Under the pieces are notes generated by a model. It was not told the DNA's origin. It ran no database searches and saw only the letters and a list, made by a program, of their open reading frames with translations. From Hsuehochloa calcarea (taxonomy: Eukaryota > Streptophyta > Magnoliopsida > Poales > Poaceae): a stretch of 64,000 bases of DNA. The stretch covers positions 14,009,763 through 14,073,762 of the forward strand of contig CM070601.1 in the NCBI GenBank assembly GCA_036346395.1, in the 5' to 3' direction. This document shows, piece after piece, positions 33,488 to 43,319 of the stretch. Each line of letters opens with the position of its first letter. Positions within the stretch are counted from its first letter, which is position 1. Both the position numbers and the translations under genes were made by a program.

Positions 33488-35098
33488 TGAAGGACCGAAA
33501 TGGCAACAGAGGGGGGGTGAATGGTGCAATAACAATTAAGAACTCCCCTTTTACTGTATTTAAAACAAATCTACAAAGCCCTCTGGATCTCTTAAAAGGA
33601 GTGAAGCAAAATCAAGGATTGAAAACAAACTTGATCGTTCACGGCAATCGGAAGGTCCGATTCTACCGTGATGATTCGCACTCCGTGGTTCGGGATCGAT
33701 CACGGAAGTTCCGCTCTTGATATTCCGTAGTGGACAATCGGAAGTTCGATTGTCTGACCAAAGAACGATCGCTCGGGTTTTTCCCAAAAATCCAAAATAC
33801 TAAATCTTAAATGCTCTTCTCGGGTCAAGTTTCACAGGACATCATCCTAAACAACATCTTGACCTCATGGAGAAGAATCGCAAAAAAAGATTTAGCAAAC
33901 AAGCTAAAATCGGATTTCTTGAAGAAGGGGCAAGAAAGACCAAAACCCACGATAGACAAGAATCTCGATTCTCGACATGAAACTTTGATAATAGATTAGC
34001 AATATCAAAGCGATTCTAGATATGAAGATTCAAGCTATTTCATAAGACGAATCAAGAGATACATCAAAACCCTAGCTATTCAAGAGAAGAACAGAGAGAA
34101 GGAAGAGGACATAAACAAGTAATCAAAACTCAGAGTTTCATTGATAGATATCAAATGTTTACAGATGGAAACACAGAGGAAAGATTACATAAGATTTCAG
34201 ATCATACTCTCCCTCTCAACAAGCTCTCAAAAAGCAAAACAAATCTTTTCTAGAGCTAACCTAATTCTTTTCAAAAGTCTAACCCTAACTCGAGGTTCTC
34301 CCTATTTATAGCCTTTGCTAATGGGCCTCCAACCCATTAAGCCCGCTACACCGAACGGAACCGCCTCCACTTTTGCCGCTTTGCGAAAAGACCCTTCGCC
34401 CCTTGCGCACCTTCCGAAGCCTCCGTACACCTTGTTGTGCACGACTGCAACCGCTTCAAGATTCACGCCGTCTTGACACATCCCGACCGTTCGACCTCAA
34501 CGCCTCCTGCGCCTAGTCCGGTCCACGTGTCTCGCCACGACTCCATCTTGATGCCTGCAGTCAACAACAGACAAAAACACATCACATAGCATTGCACAAT
34601 AACATAGCATCAACATTTGTATAAGACTCAAACTCATACAAACTCAAAATCACAATTTAACCTTCTACGCACGATTCGGACACAATCGGAAGTTCGCGCC
34701 AACACGGCGGAAGTTCCGATTTCGAACATCCGCACTTATCGGGAATATCGGAAGTTCGCGATCAACAACTGCGGTACTTCGATATCCGAACAACCGACTT
34801 CCGGATATTTAATTCCGATTTGATATCTCGAGAGAACACTCAATGTCGGTATTATCGGACACTCCTACTACCTTGTGCGGAAGTTCCGATTTCCTTCAAA
34901 AACTCAAAACCCGGATAAATCGGAAGTTCCTTTTCCAACACGGTAGTTCAGATTAATCGAACTTCCGCTCCATACACGGTAGTTCCGATTTCACTGGCTT
35001 GACCAGCAGTTCAAGCCAAAACCTCAACTCACAATCTAATCAACACACTTGTCAAATACTCATCACTCAGAGTGGAGGACCTCTCACATGGTCTCTCA
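33488..35098 (-). repeat. 5' LTR of the complete copia element
   Basis: It pairs with 24146-25770. The TATA box is at 34303-34311 (minus), and the dyad cluster at 34680-35000 is the counterpart of 25330-25640. Differences from the other LTR concentrate at CAG, CTG and CCGG. Confidence 0.92.
34303..34311 (-). promoter_or_regulatory. LTR TATA box of the 5' LTR
   Basis: TATAAATAG on the minus strand, within ggctataaatagggag. As the box of the 5' LTR it would drive the element's genomic transcript. Confidence 0.75.
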
Positions 35099-35103
35099 GT
35101 AGG
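35099..35103. repeat. Target-site duplication GTAGG, right copy
   Basis: It matches the five bases before 24146. Sequence after it continues the interrupted Tat LTR. Confidence 0.92.
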
Positions 35104-35822
35104 ACCTCGACCATGAGAGGCTTATCGTAGGGGCGGCCTCATTGGCCCTAGTGACCTAGCGAGGGCCAAAGGACCCACCCCCGAAGGACCGGGGCCGGAA
35201 GGTACAACCCTAGGTTTCTCTCTTGAGGTGCCCCACGAGCACCTTCGGAGGAGGACCGGGGCCTAGCCAAAGTCCCCCGGGGTGCCTGTGGGGGACGGCG
35301 GACCGGAGGTGCATCAAGGAACCTCTGGTGCTTCGGCTCATGCTCGGGGAAACCCCGGAGGAGGTGCGAGGACTCCCAAAGGGTAGCCGGGGTGCCACAA
35401 GCCTAGGAGTTGGGACACCCGGGGCCACCTCGGGGTCCCCGAAGGGTGTCCAAGTCCCCTCGGCCCGGGGACACCCCGCATGCTGTGAAGGACCAAGAAC
35501 GTTGGTGAACCAAGTGCACCAATCGAATGGACCAAGATCAGGGGTATCCACCTGTAAATCGAAGGCTACACGTAAGGGTAGGAGAAACCCCTGCAATCCC
35601 TATAAATGTAGGACCTTTTAAGGGGTAGATCTGTAATCTCATGTACTCTATCGGATGGCTATAAATAGCCTCCTCCCCCATGTAATAACTAAGACTCAGA
35701 TTTTCGGAGCAATCAATATGCATTTATTCCTTACATTCGGTCCCCTCTTTGAGGATCCTTCGGTCCCTCTCAGACACCGGGGGTCCCCCTTTTCTACCGT
35801 CTAACCCTTTATTGCTACGACA
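35104..35822 (+). repeat. Right part of the Tat-type 3' LTR
   Basis: A G/C-rich stretch with several accccgg/gggt runs leads to ggctataaatagcc at 35657-35670, then a CT-rich region, and ends attgctacgaca. Its sequence does not visibly match the 5' LTR at 15583-16368, so the two ends may belong to different Tat families joined by a rearrangement. No gene is supported; the frames at 35223-35621 and 35210-35596 are composition-driven. Confidence 0.55.
35658..35668 (+). promoter_or_regulatory. TATA box of the Tat-type 3' LTR
   Basis: gctataaatag stands ~155 bases before the LTR end, inside the palindromic ggctataaatagcc. Confidence 0.65.
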
Positions 35823-35857
35823 GGCACATCCTTCATCGAACGATCCGAGTACTTGAA

Positions 35858-36187
35858 CGAACTACACTACAAAATTGTACATCTGAAACTATCTAATCTA
35901 TTTAATTATTGCACCATAAAAAAATATATGCACGATAAACCACGTATCTAAAACTAAACTACACACACATAAAAAAATATATATACTACAACTAACTATA
36001 CTACAAAACCTACATCTGAAACCATCTAATCCATTCAGTTACTACACCTAAATATCTACATGATTAAACGATATATCTAAAACTAAACTATACGCACCTA
36101 AAAAGATGCACTACAACGAACTACACTATATAACCATACATCTAAAACTATCTAATTCATTCAATTACTACACCATAAAAATATTTA
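35858..36187. repeat. AT-rich tandem repeat, ~125 bp units, about 2.5 copies
   Basis: Units contain atctgaaactatctaatc, ttactacaccataaa, atctaaaactaaactacac and gaactacactac. They begin near 35881, 36009 and 36130. The element they belong to is not identified. Confidence 0.8.
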
Positions 36188-36443
36188 CAATTAACCTCGC
36201 TTCGGCGGAGAGACATTGCATATCACGCTCCATCGCGCAAAAGCCATAGCCTCGGCGGGGCAGTCGTGGCGTGCCGCCCACCTCGAAGGCCATGCCTCGG
36301 CGGGACAGCCCCGCGTTGACTTCTTCTAGGGGTATCCCGAGTCCTGAGGGGCCAAAGACGAAAGGATTGTGTCCATTCGTCCCTTGGGACCTGTCCTCGC
36401 GACCTCTGCCCTTGCAGACAAGGGAGTTGTCGTAGTAGTGCAT
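36168..36443 (-). CDS. Unrecognised short ORF (91 codons)
   Basis: An ATG at 36443 opens a frame with HYYDNSLVCKGRGREDRSQG and GFCAMERDMQCLSAEARLIV. Composition is coding-like (G/C-rich, ordinary residues), and the flanks up to about 36530 continue similar sequence in another frame. I do not recognise the family. It sits between the AT-rich repeats and the intergenic stretch, so it may be a captured exon or a transposon fragment rather than a complete gene. Confidence 0.25.
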   Translation of the reverse strand: MHYYDNSLVCKGRGREDRSQGTNGHNPFVFGPSGLGIPLEEVNAGLSRRGMAFEVGGTPRLPRRGYGFCAMERDMQCLSAEARLIVNIFMV

Positions 36444-38245
36444 CAAGGGGTGCCCCGCCCCCTAGAGTCGTCGGCAATACTCTTGAAGCCCTAGGGAAAG
36501 TCATGTGTGTATGGATCAAATCCATGAGGCACATCTACGAACATGTACATAGATGCTTCTCTCTCTTGAAATGTAAGACCAGGGCAAGAAGGGAACCTCA
36601 TTTTCACTCATAATGCAACATACTTACCCTTCTCGTACTTTCTGCTCTTCTCCTGGTCGCCCCCTCTTAACAAAAGGGTATCTCGTACCCACTATTTAGT
36701 TTTGTTGCTACGATGCCAATCGAAATGGCGATATGACCACAGAAGCTCATTTTTGTAATATTTTTTAAATGATCATTTATTTCTATAATTCTATTTAAAA
36801 AATATTATTAAAAAATTCTGATCTGATCACGTTTGTACTGTCTAGTGGAGTATTTAGTAGTAACTGCTTCCGTGTTTGGGCCGTTCTTCGAATATGTTGT
36901 GCATTTTTATACGGCTTCTAACCTAAAGGAATACATGGGTGTCGAGCAACTCGAAAAGGTTCTAACTGGAAGCAAGAGAAATTAGACCCCAAAAGGATGA
37001 AGAAATGTGCTCAAAGAGTGAATATGGGCTTCCTACCAAAGCAATACACAGACAAGTTTTAAATAGCCAGACAGGATGAACATATTTTGCCAGACAGAAT
37101 GAACATATTTTGCCAGGACACGGGCCAGGAAGAATCGGTGAAATCTGGACCATCCAAACGGGCCAAGCTACGAAATGACGACCGACTGCGAGGTAGGAAC
37201 CTTCTCTGCATGCAAGATTTGTCAATTGTCGATCAGTAACATCATCAGAACTTGCAAGACTTCCAAGTTCAATAGTAACAAAAAATGTGCCTGCATGACT
37301 TCCAAGTTCAAATAAAACGTGCTTGCAAGACTTCCGTGTTGGAGACACCGGCAGGATTTTCAAGAGTCGACGTTAATTTTGAAAATAGAAGAGTCGATGT
37401 TACTTAAGGACTCCAAAATTATACGGGCGTGCCAAGCATGCCTATCTCACACGCTGTTCCTTTATAAATATATATTAAAAACACGAAACTTTGGATAGGA
37501 ACATGCTTACCACCAGCACCCCCAATTTAATTCCTTCTGAGGGCCAATCGCAACATACCAAGTCAAGCGCTGAATGTCAACTTTGATCAGTCTCTGGAAT
37601 CGACTAATCTACAGCAAAACACCCACTTATTTATGGCCAAGGTTTCGCCGTTTCCACGCCCGAATTGCTCCGCTCGCAAACTCGGCACGTCCTTTTCCGG
37701 CCATTCACTCGGTACATGCACCCTATTCCAAGGCGGCCTCACAAAAACCACTGAAAATCTAGAAGACTAGAACTAGAAGAAAGGCGGCTGCGGCCGCCAG
37801 GGGTTCGAATAATGTGGCACAGACCATAGTCCTAGATTCAATCGCAGAAAGGAAAAAACTTGAGCATCTAGGAACCTTTTGCACGAAAATGGAGATTCAT
37901 TCAGACACAATGGGATTTCTCTTCGCACATCCGGCGAGGGTAGATGTTTCCCCCAAAACACATTACTGACCAATCAGACACCTCGCTACTTTCACATGGA
38001 GTGACAATTGCACGACTACACAGCAGACAGCACCAGTACAGCACACCTCAAGACTCCGAGTTTGTAGGGATCCGCTTCAGGCGCAGATCGTCTGAAACTT
38101 GCACGGTTGCACAACGCATTTTGAACGGCGGTTCAAGACTTGTGTGACCTGTGAGGCTGTGGCTGTGATGTGAGCCCGGCCGGGCAAAGTCATGCGTGTC
38201 AGCCCCGGCACAAAAGAATATCGCAGCCCTGAGCACAAACCCCGC
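36444..38245. other. Intergenic stretch upstream of the NHL gene
   Basis: No supported gene. There are AT-rich runs at 36740-36830, a direct repeat atattttgccagacag(g/a)atgaac near 37070-37115, and two ttccaagttcaa copies near 37260-37320. The 37400-38245 part is the presumed distal promoter of the NHL gene. Confidence 0.5.
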
Positions 38246-38246
38246 G

Positions 38247-38252
38247 TATAAG
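38247..38252 (+). promoter_or_regulatory. Possible TATA box of the NHL gene
   Basis: The sequence gcgtataagacc lies about 85 bases before the chosen ATG, a suitable distance for a short 5' leader. No other support. Confidence 0.4.
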
Positions 38253-38336
38253 ACCAAAGACTTGTAGGTGGTTTTCATACCGACCTGCACCTAACAAAGC
38301 AGCCGTGTCACCGTGTCCGTGTCTTGTACCCTGTCC

Positions 38337-39095
38337 ATGGCGAACGCCGGGTCGGCTAGGAGCGCGGCGGCGGAGGACAAGAACGATCCGGCGAGACCAC
38401 TCGCGCTCCCCTCCCCGTCGGTCTACCCGGCGGCCCACGATGTCGAGGAGGTGGCACAGACGGCGACGGGGTGGCGCTCCATGCAGTACCTCCGGAAGCG
38501 CCGGTGCGTGCTCTGCTGCTGCGGCTGCTGCGTGACCACCGTGGTCATCGTCGGCCTCGTCATCCTCGTGCTGGCGCTCACCGTGTTCAAGGTCAAGGAC
38601 CCCCGGATCACCATGAACAGCGTGTCGCTCACGGCCCTCAGCGCCGGCGCGGGTCTCACGGACCCCGTGGCCACCAACGCCACGCTCACCGCCGACGTCT
38701 CGATCAAGAACCCCAACGTCGCGTCGCTCAGGTTCTCGCGGAGCGAGACGGACGTCTACTACAGGGGGCAGACGGTCAGCGTGGCGTACGCGCCCGGCGG
38801 CCGGGTTGGCGCCGACAGCACCGTGCGCATGAACGTGACGCTCGACCTTCTCGGCGACCGGCTCGCGCAGGTGCTCAACGGCACTGGCCTGTTGTTCGGC
38901 CAGGAGTACGACCTGACCACCTACACGGAGATCAACGGGACGATCAAGGTTCTGGGGATCTACAAGAAGGACCTCGAAATCAGGATGAATTGCTCGATGA
39001 TCGTGGAGGTAGGGGGCGCGGCCAGCGTGCTGCTGTCCGGGACCACGTCCAGCGTGCAGAGTAAGGGCATGAATTGTGTAGCAAATGTGAGCTGA
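38337..39095 (+). CDS. NDR1/HIN1-like (NHL) LEA_2-domain membrane protein
   Basis: A single uninterrupted exon of 252 codons. The ATG at 38337 sits in ccATGGcg, a good plant start context; an in-frame upstream GTG has no support. Residues 1-50 are a polar, disordered tail. RKRR with a Cys cluster (CVLCCCGCC, 57-65) precedes one transmembrane segment (about 66-86). Residues ~90-220 form a LEA_2-type beta domain with the diagnostic KNPN (124-127) and several N-glycosylation sequons (NAT, NVT, NGT, NCS). This matches type II membrane NHL proteins, some of which act in pathogen response and abiotic stress at the plasma membrane. Which one this is cannot be told. The Cys cluster could be palmitoylated (inference). 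Confidence 0.88.
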   Translation: MANAGSARSAAAEDKNDPARPLALPSPSVYPAAHDVEEVAQTATGWRSMQYLRKRRCVLCCCGCCVTTVVIVGLVILVLALTVFKVKDPRITMNSVSLTALSAGAGLTDPVATNATLTADVSIKNPNVASLRFSRSETDVYYRGQTVSVAYAPGGRVGADSTVRMNVTLDLLGDRLAQVLNGTGLLFGQEYDLTTYTEINGTIKVLGIYKKDLEIRMNCSMIVEVGGAASVLLSGTTSSVQSKGMNCVANVS

Positions 39096-41477
39096 TTAGA
39101 GAGTGGCGACTGGCGAGTCATTTTACATGATGGTTTTGAGGCTGCTTTTTCGCGTCTGCATTCTTCGTCTTCTTTGTCTCCTCTTTTCTTACGTAAACTA
39201 TTTCTACTGTACAGATTATTATGTAGATTCTAGACATGATATATATGTCACTTTTGCGTGCTTGCATCTCAAAGTCTCGCCTAGCAAACTAACATCAGGA
39301 ACCATTATTTCGCATCGCTTAATGGATTGGGTTGGCCAAGTTGGCTAACAACCATGATTCTCATGGTTCTGTCTGAATCACATGGTCATGAGCTGTTGTT
39401 GTTACTGACAATGCATAAGAATTAGCTGAAGGTGGGTGGAGAAACGTCAGAAAAATGATAAATGGTCTCCATGGCACTCAAAATGTCACGGAAAAGTTGA
39501 ATTCAGAACTTGAACCACCAATTGTAGCCAACAACAATAGAACTTCAGCTATCACTTACTTCGTCATGATTTCTCACCCAAAAAAGATTACTTTGGTACA
39601 ATTATTAGAAAATAACAGTTCAACGCATAAACCACAGGTATCAAGCACTAACAATAACCAATTATTCCTACCGTCGAACATTTTAGCTATCACAGTCAGA
39701 TGTAGCTTGGCAGGTGCACATACAAGTACATTGATGGTAAGAAGCACACGACGCAATCACTAAGGCATTCATTACTAGATCAAGGATGAGTAAAAAGAGA
39801 ATGACATTTTTCACCACCAAAATTTTGCTGGTTCAAAGTTCAAACATAACTAGCAAGATAATATTAAGATATGCACAGAACAAACTGTAATGTCTTCGGC
39901 ATGTACCCTTGGTGTTCAACCCCACATGAACACATCAACCCCTCAAGATTTCTGTGAATGAAGAGGGGTCATAATATAATCCTTCCAAGTTCCAACTTCA
40001 CCGAATCATCTCAAATGGCATAAAAATCAGCTAGTTGTCTAACCCCGCATACAAATAGAATAATAAGGAAGCGAGGAAGAATTGAAAAATAGTATACCCT
40101 GCCCCCAAAAAAGAAAAAAGAAAGGAAGGAAAACAGTGTCTCACTATGAGAGTTGCATAGTGGTAGATGGGAAAAACAGACAAACAAAATGACTCCGACA
40201 CCAACTATCCATTGTACTAGAACTACAATATTTAGGGTAATTATTCGTTAGGTAGTTGTCTAAATCTGCAACTAGCAATCAAACTGTGAGTAGGTCACAA
40301 TCTTCTAGTCCATTAACACGAAAATGACTTACCCTATATATGTAACTTCCCTTGAAATACCAAAAACCAGATATAGCATACATTCTCACTTTTTGGGTCA
40401 TGATATCAATTAGTCGCAGTTGGCACTTGGTTTAGTTTATGCAAAACAGTGGTGTATATTAATATCTCAGAAACCAAAGAAGGCAAGAAAACTAACATAA
40501 AACATGAGCACATTTAAGCAAAAATCTAACGACCAGAGAGAGAATTACGACCAATTCAACCAATCATGATAGCATTTCAGAATTAAAGCTAACTAATTGA
40601 CATCATGAATTAATATAGAGGAATTTTAAATAACAATGGAGTTTTGGCCGTAATAAATAAAATAGTATGCTTGAAATTGAAGGGGGCGTAGCTTCCTTTA
40701 GGCAATAACCTGTATGGCAGTACATCAAAATGATCTCAAATGTAGTTACTTTCCTTAAAAGTATAAAATAACCGATCTTGTTGAGAACATCACAGATTTA
40801 CAGTTTAATGAGATAAGTAAACTACGCATCTCAAGCGAATAATTGTTCTCCATTTGATTTTGGATGTCGGAACCAACATTAATTCATCAAGATTGCAGAA
40901 ATCAATGCTCCAAATTATCGATCACACAGGAGTCAGCTGTCTCTAGGAGGCAGCAGAATCTCGAGTCACGACAACAAATAGCTCTATTTAAGAATGCAAC
41001 CCCTTCCATTAGACCGTTACAATAAGTAACACCTTTGCTAAATTGCAGCGTTTCGTTAGCAATAACACATTTTTCTTTCATGTTCTCGCTACCAAAGTAA
41101 GGTAACCAACATACAAGCAATGTACAATGCAATTGATCATTCGTATAACTGGCATACAATGATTCAGAGACTGATATTGCACATACAACTATAGGACCAC
41201 AGTTAACCTCACTTGATAAAAGCTATATCATAATGGAAGAACAATGTATGTACACTGCCTGTCTGCCTCAGTCCAACGATCTACTGCTACAAAGCAAAAC
41301 TTTCTCAAAGTTAAGGCTGTCCTAGTTCAACAATTTAAATAACCTAAGTACCCCCACGGATCAGCCAAACCTCTCCGGACCAATGAAACAATGGATGCAA
41401 TATCCCATTCTTGACAAACAGCAGCGAATGGTGCTAAAAACGAATAAATAAAAGAAGGCGAGATGCACCGATCTCCG
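39096..41477. other. Intergenic stretch between NHL and ATL genes
   Basis: AT-rich, with no supported gene on either strand. It must hold both 3' untranslated regions, because the two genes point toward each other. Frames longer than 60 codons here lack homology signals. Confidence 0.6.
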
Positions 41478-42179
41478 TCACCTGTGGCGGCGGCGGTCAG
41501 CGGCGTACTGAGACAGCGGGACGAGCTCCGAGAGCGGGGTGGCCAGCGGGGTGGCGACGGGAGTGGGGATAGGCGAGGACCGGCAGACAGGGCACGACGC
41601 GCTCCGCCGCAGCCACGCGTCAAGGCACATGAGGTGGAACCTGTGCCTGCACTCCGGCATCACGCGCTGCATCTCGCCCTCCCTGTACTCGCACAGGCAG
41701 ATCGAGCACGCGGCCTCGGCGTCCGCCCCCGCCGCGACCCTGGAGAAGGGCACCTTCGGGTACGACGCGATAACGGCGGGGTCGAGCCCGACGGGCGACG
41801 GCGCCGCGGCGCCCCGGGAGGAGGACCCCGGGGACTCGGAGTCCTCCGCGACGAAGATGAAGCGGGGGACGGTAATGGAGATGTGGCCGGAGCTGGAGGC
41901 GGAGGAGACGGCGTGGCGCGCGGAGTGGACCCCCTCGCCGACCCCGCGGCGGAAGCAGAAGTAGGAGGCGAGGAGGAGCGACGCGAGGAGGACGAGAAAG
42001 CCGAGCGCGATGGCGATGGCGTAGCCGAGGCCGAGCGAGGAGAGCGAGTCGAGGAAGGACATGACGCTGTCGTCGCCGGCGGCGGGGAGAATGGCATGTT
42101 GCGCGGGGATGCTGCTGGGAGGGGGGTATTTTGGGGGGCTTAGGTTTTCCGGGGGGCTGGGTCTGGTTGTTGGCGGCAT
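41478..42179 (-). CDS. ATL-family RING-H2 E3 ubiquitin ligase (ATL67-like)
   Basis: A single exon of 233 codons from the ATG at 42179; the Met at residue 40 (MSFLDSLSSLG, genomic 42062) is an equally plausible start, and the frame is open further upstream without a good start. Residues 50-74 are a hydrophobic segment (GLGYAIAIALGFLVLLASLL). The GLD motif of the ATL family is at 131-133 (GLDPAVIASYPK). The RING-H2 has C158, C161, C177, H179, H182, C185, C196 and C199, with CPVCR at the end: spacing C-x2-C-x15-C-x-H-x2-H-x2-C-x10-C-x2-C. Such proteins are membrane-anchored E3 ligases that pass ubiquitin from an E2. The C-terminal tail TPVATPLATPLSELVPLSQY is typical of the ATL66/67 group. Substrate unknown. 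Confidence 0.9.
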   Translation of the reverse strand: MPPTTRPSPPENLSPPKYPPPSSIPAQHAILPAAGDDSVMSFLDSLSSLGLGYAIAIALGFLVLLASLLLASYFCFRRGVGEGVHSARHAVSSASSSGHISITVPRFIFVAEDSESPGSSSRGAAAPSPVGLDPAVIASYPKVPFSRVAAGADAEAACSICLCEYREGEMQRVMPECRHRFHLMCLDAWLRRSASCPVCRSSPIPTPVATPLATPLSELVPLSQYAADRRRHR

Positions 42180-43312
42180 TAATTGCCGGGGAAGAGGGAG
42201 AGGCCAAGACGGGATTGGAGTTATGGCGCGGGACTGGACAGGACGGACGGGTGCAGCCCGCGCCGTGCTGCGTTTTTTTATGCTTCTGCCGCTGCGGCTG
42301 CGGCTGCGGCTGCCGGGAGAGGGAGTGTGAATTTGGTGGAGAGGGCGGGGAACGCGTGAGGTTTTCCGCTGTGCTGGGACGTGGGAGGACACGGAGCGAT
42401 GGGTGCTGCTGGGCCGTCGGCTTAGCGATATCCAGCACACGGATTGGCGAATGGTGAGAGACTTGAGATGCACGGCGAGGGGCCGTGCGGCTGGTGGGCT
42501 GGTGGTGAGCGTCTATTGGCAGTGGGGGAAATGGGCGGGTTTTGAATGGTGTGCTAGCCGGTAGGGTTGGGTCCTTGTTGACATTAGGCGGTGGACAGGC
42601 CTACGAACCGGGTACGATCGGGACAGTACGGGATGGCCATAAATTGGAAGACATAGCTCCATTGCTCCTCCGCCCCTCCCACCGGCGGCGACCACAACCT
42701 CCCCAATCTCTCTCTCTCTGTATATCCGAATCCGGCCACCACCGAATTTGGTGGCCCTCCATCCCGCCTAGTTGGGCACAGCCACCGCGCGCCGCATGGT
42801 GTTTTGAGAGAGAGATGCGGAGAGGTGTTGGGGGAGAAACAAGACGTAGCAAGCTATATTGTAGGAATGCTACACTGTTTTCTAGTTTGCTCGTATAGGA
42901 AATAATGTAGAGGAAACTAGCATGATTAACATTGGAGGTATTGAAAGCGGAACGAGGCGGCGACACCAAACGTTAGAGAGAAATCAAAAGTTGGTGCCAT
43001 GGATTGAAATGGATCCCTAGCTTAGACTCGGTTCCAAGGAATCTCGATCCCCATCATAACCGGATCTCGACTCAACCATTGCCTTCGTTCACACCTCAAC
43101 TCATTGCCTCCGATGCTGCTCGACGAGAGCCACCGCCTCGCACCTCCGTCCGCCGGTGAGGAGAGAGAGGAAGGGGAGCAATGAGAGGAGGCATGGTTTC
43201 TTCTTCTTCTTTTATCATAAGACGTGGGGCTCCGCCAGGAGTTACAGCTAGCGTCGAGCAAATTATGCCAAAGCAGGGCATCGCATGCGGGTCCTGCCTT
43301 GGCTCCCAGGAC
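42180..43312. other. ATL upstream region and left flank of the hAT element
   Basis: No supported gene. It includes a (ct)n run near 42705-42720 and is the likely promoter and 5' leader of the minus-strand ATL gene. The hAT insertion lies ~1.1 kb upstream of the ATL start. Confidence 0.5.
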
Positions 43313-43319
43313 TCCACGA
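43313..43319. repeat. Target-site duplication TCCACGA, left copy (hAT)
   Basis: TCCACGA flanks both ends of the element (43313-43319 and 46739-46745). One more base differs, so this is 7 of the usual 8 bp for hAT. Confidence 0.85.

Larger units (their letters stand above)
24146..35098 (-). mobile_element. Complete SIRE-like Ty1/copia element, minus strand, 10.95 kb
   Basis: Two LTRs of 1625 and 1611 bases bound the element. Their outer edges read TGAGAGACC...CCTTCA in element orientation. A 5-bp target duplication GTAGG flanks it. In minus-strand order it holds 5' LTR (33488-35098), a primer-binding site, gag, pol, a long 3' untranslated stretch, polypurine tract and 3' LTR (24146-25770). 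It lies inside the right end of the Tat element, so it is the younger of the two. Its reading frames contain many one- or two-base disruptions, a notable part of them at CAG/CTG sites. Confidence 0.92.

Noticed and set aside
35210..35621. 130-codon ORFs on both strands
   Set aside because: They lie in G/C-rich LTR sequence with accccgg-type repeats; no domain features.
38423..39064. ORFs in other frames over the NHL gene (up to 197 codons)
   Set aside because: They are frame shadows of a GC-rich exon; only the 38337 frame has a membrane segment and LEA_2 motifs.
41463..42457. Long plus-strand and alternate minus-strand ORFs over the ATL gene
   Set aside because: Shadows of the GC-rich ATL exon; low-complexity Arg/Pro/Ala-rich products.
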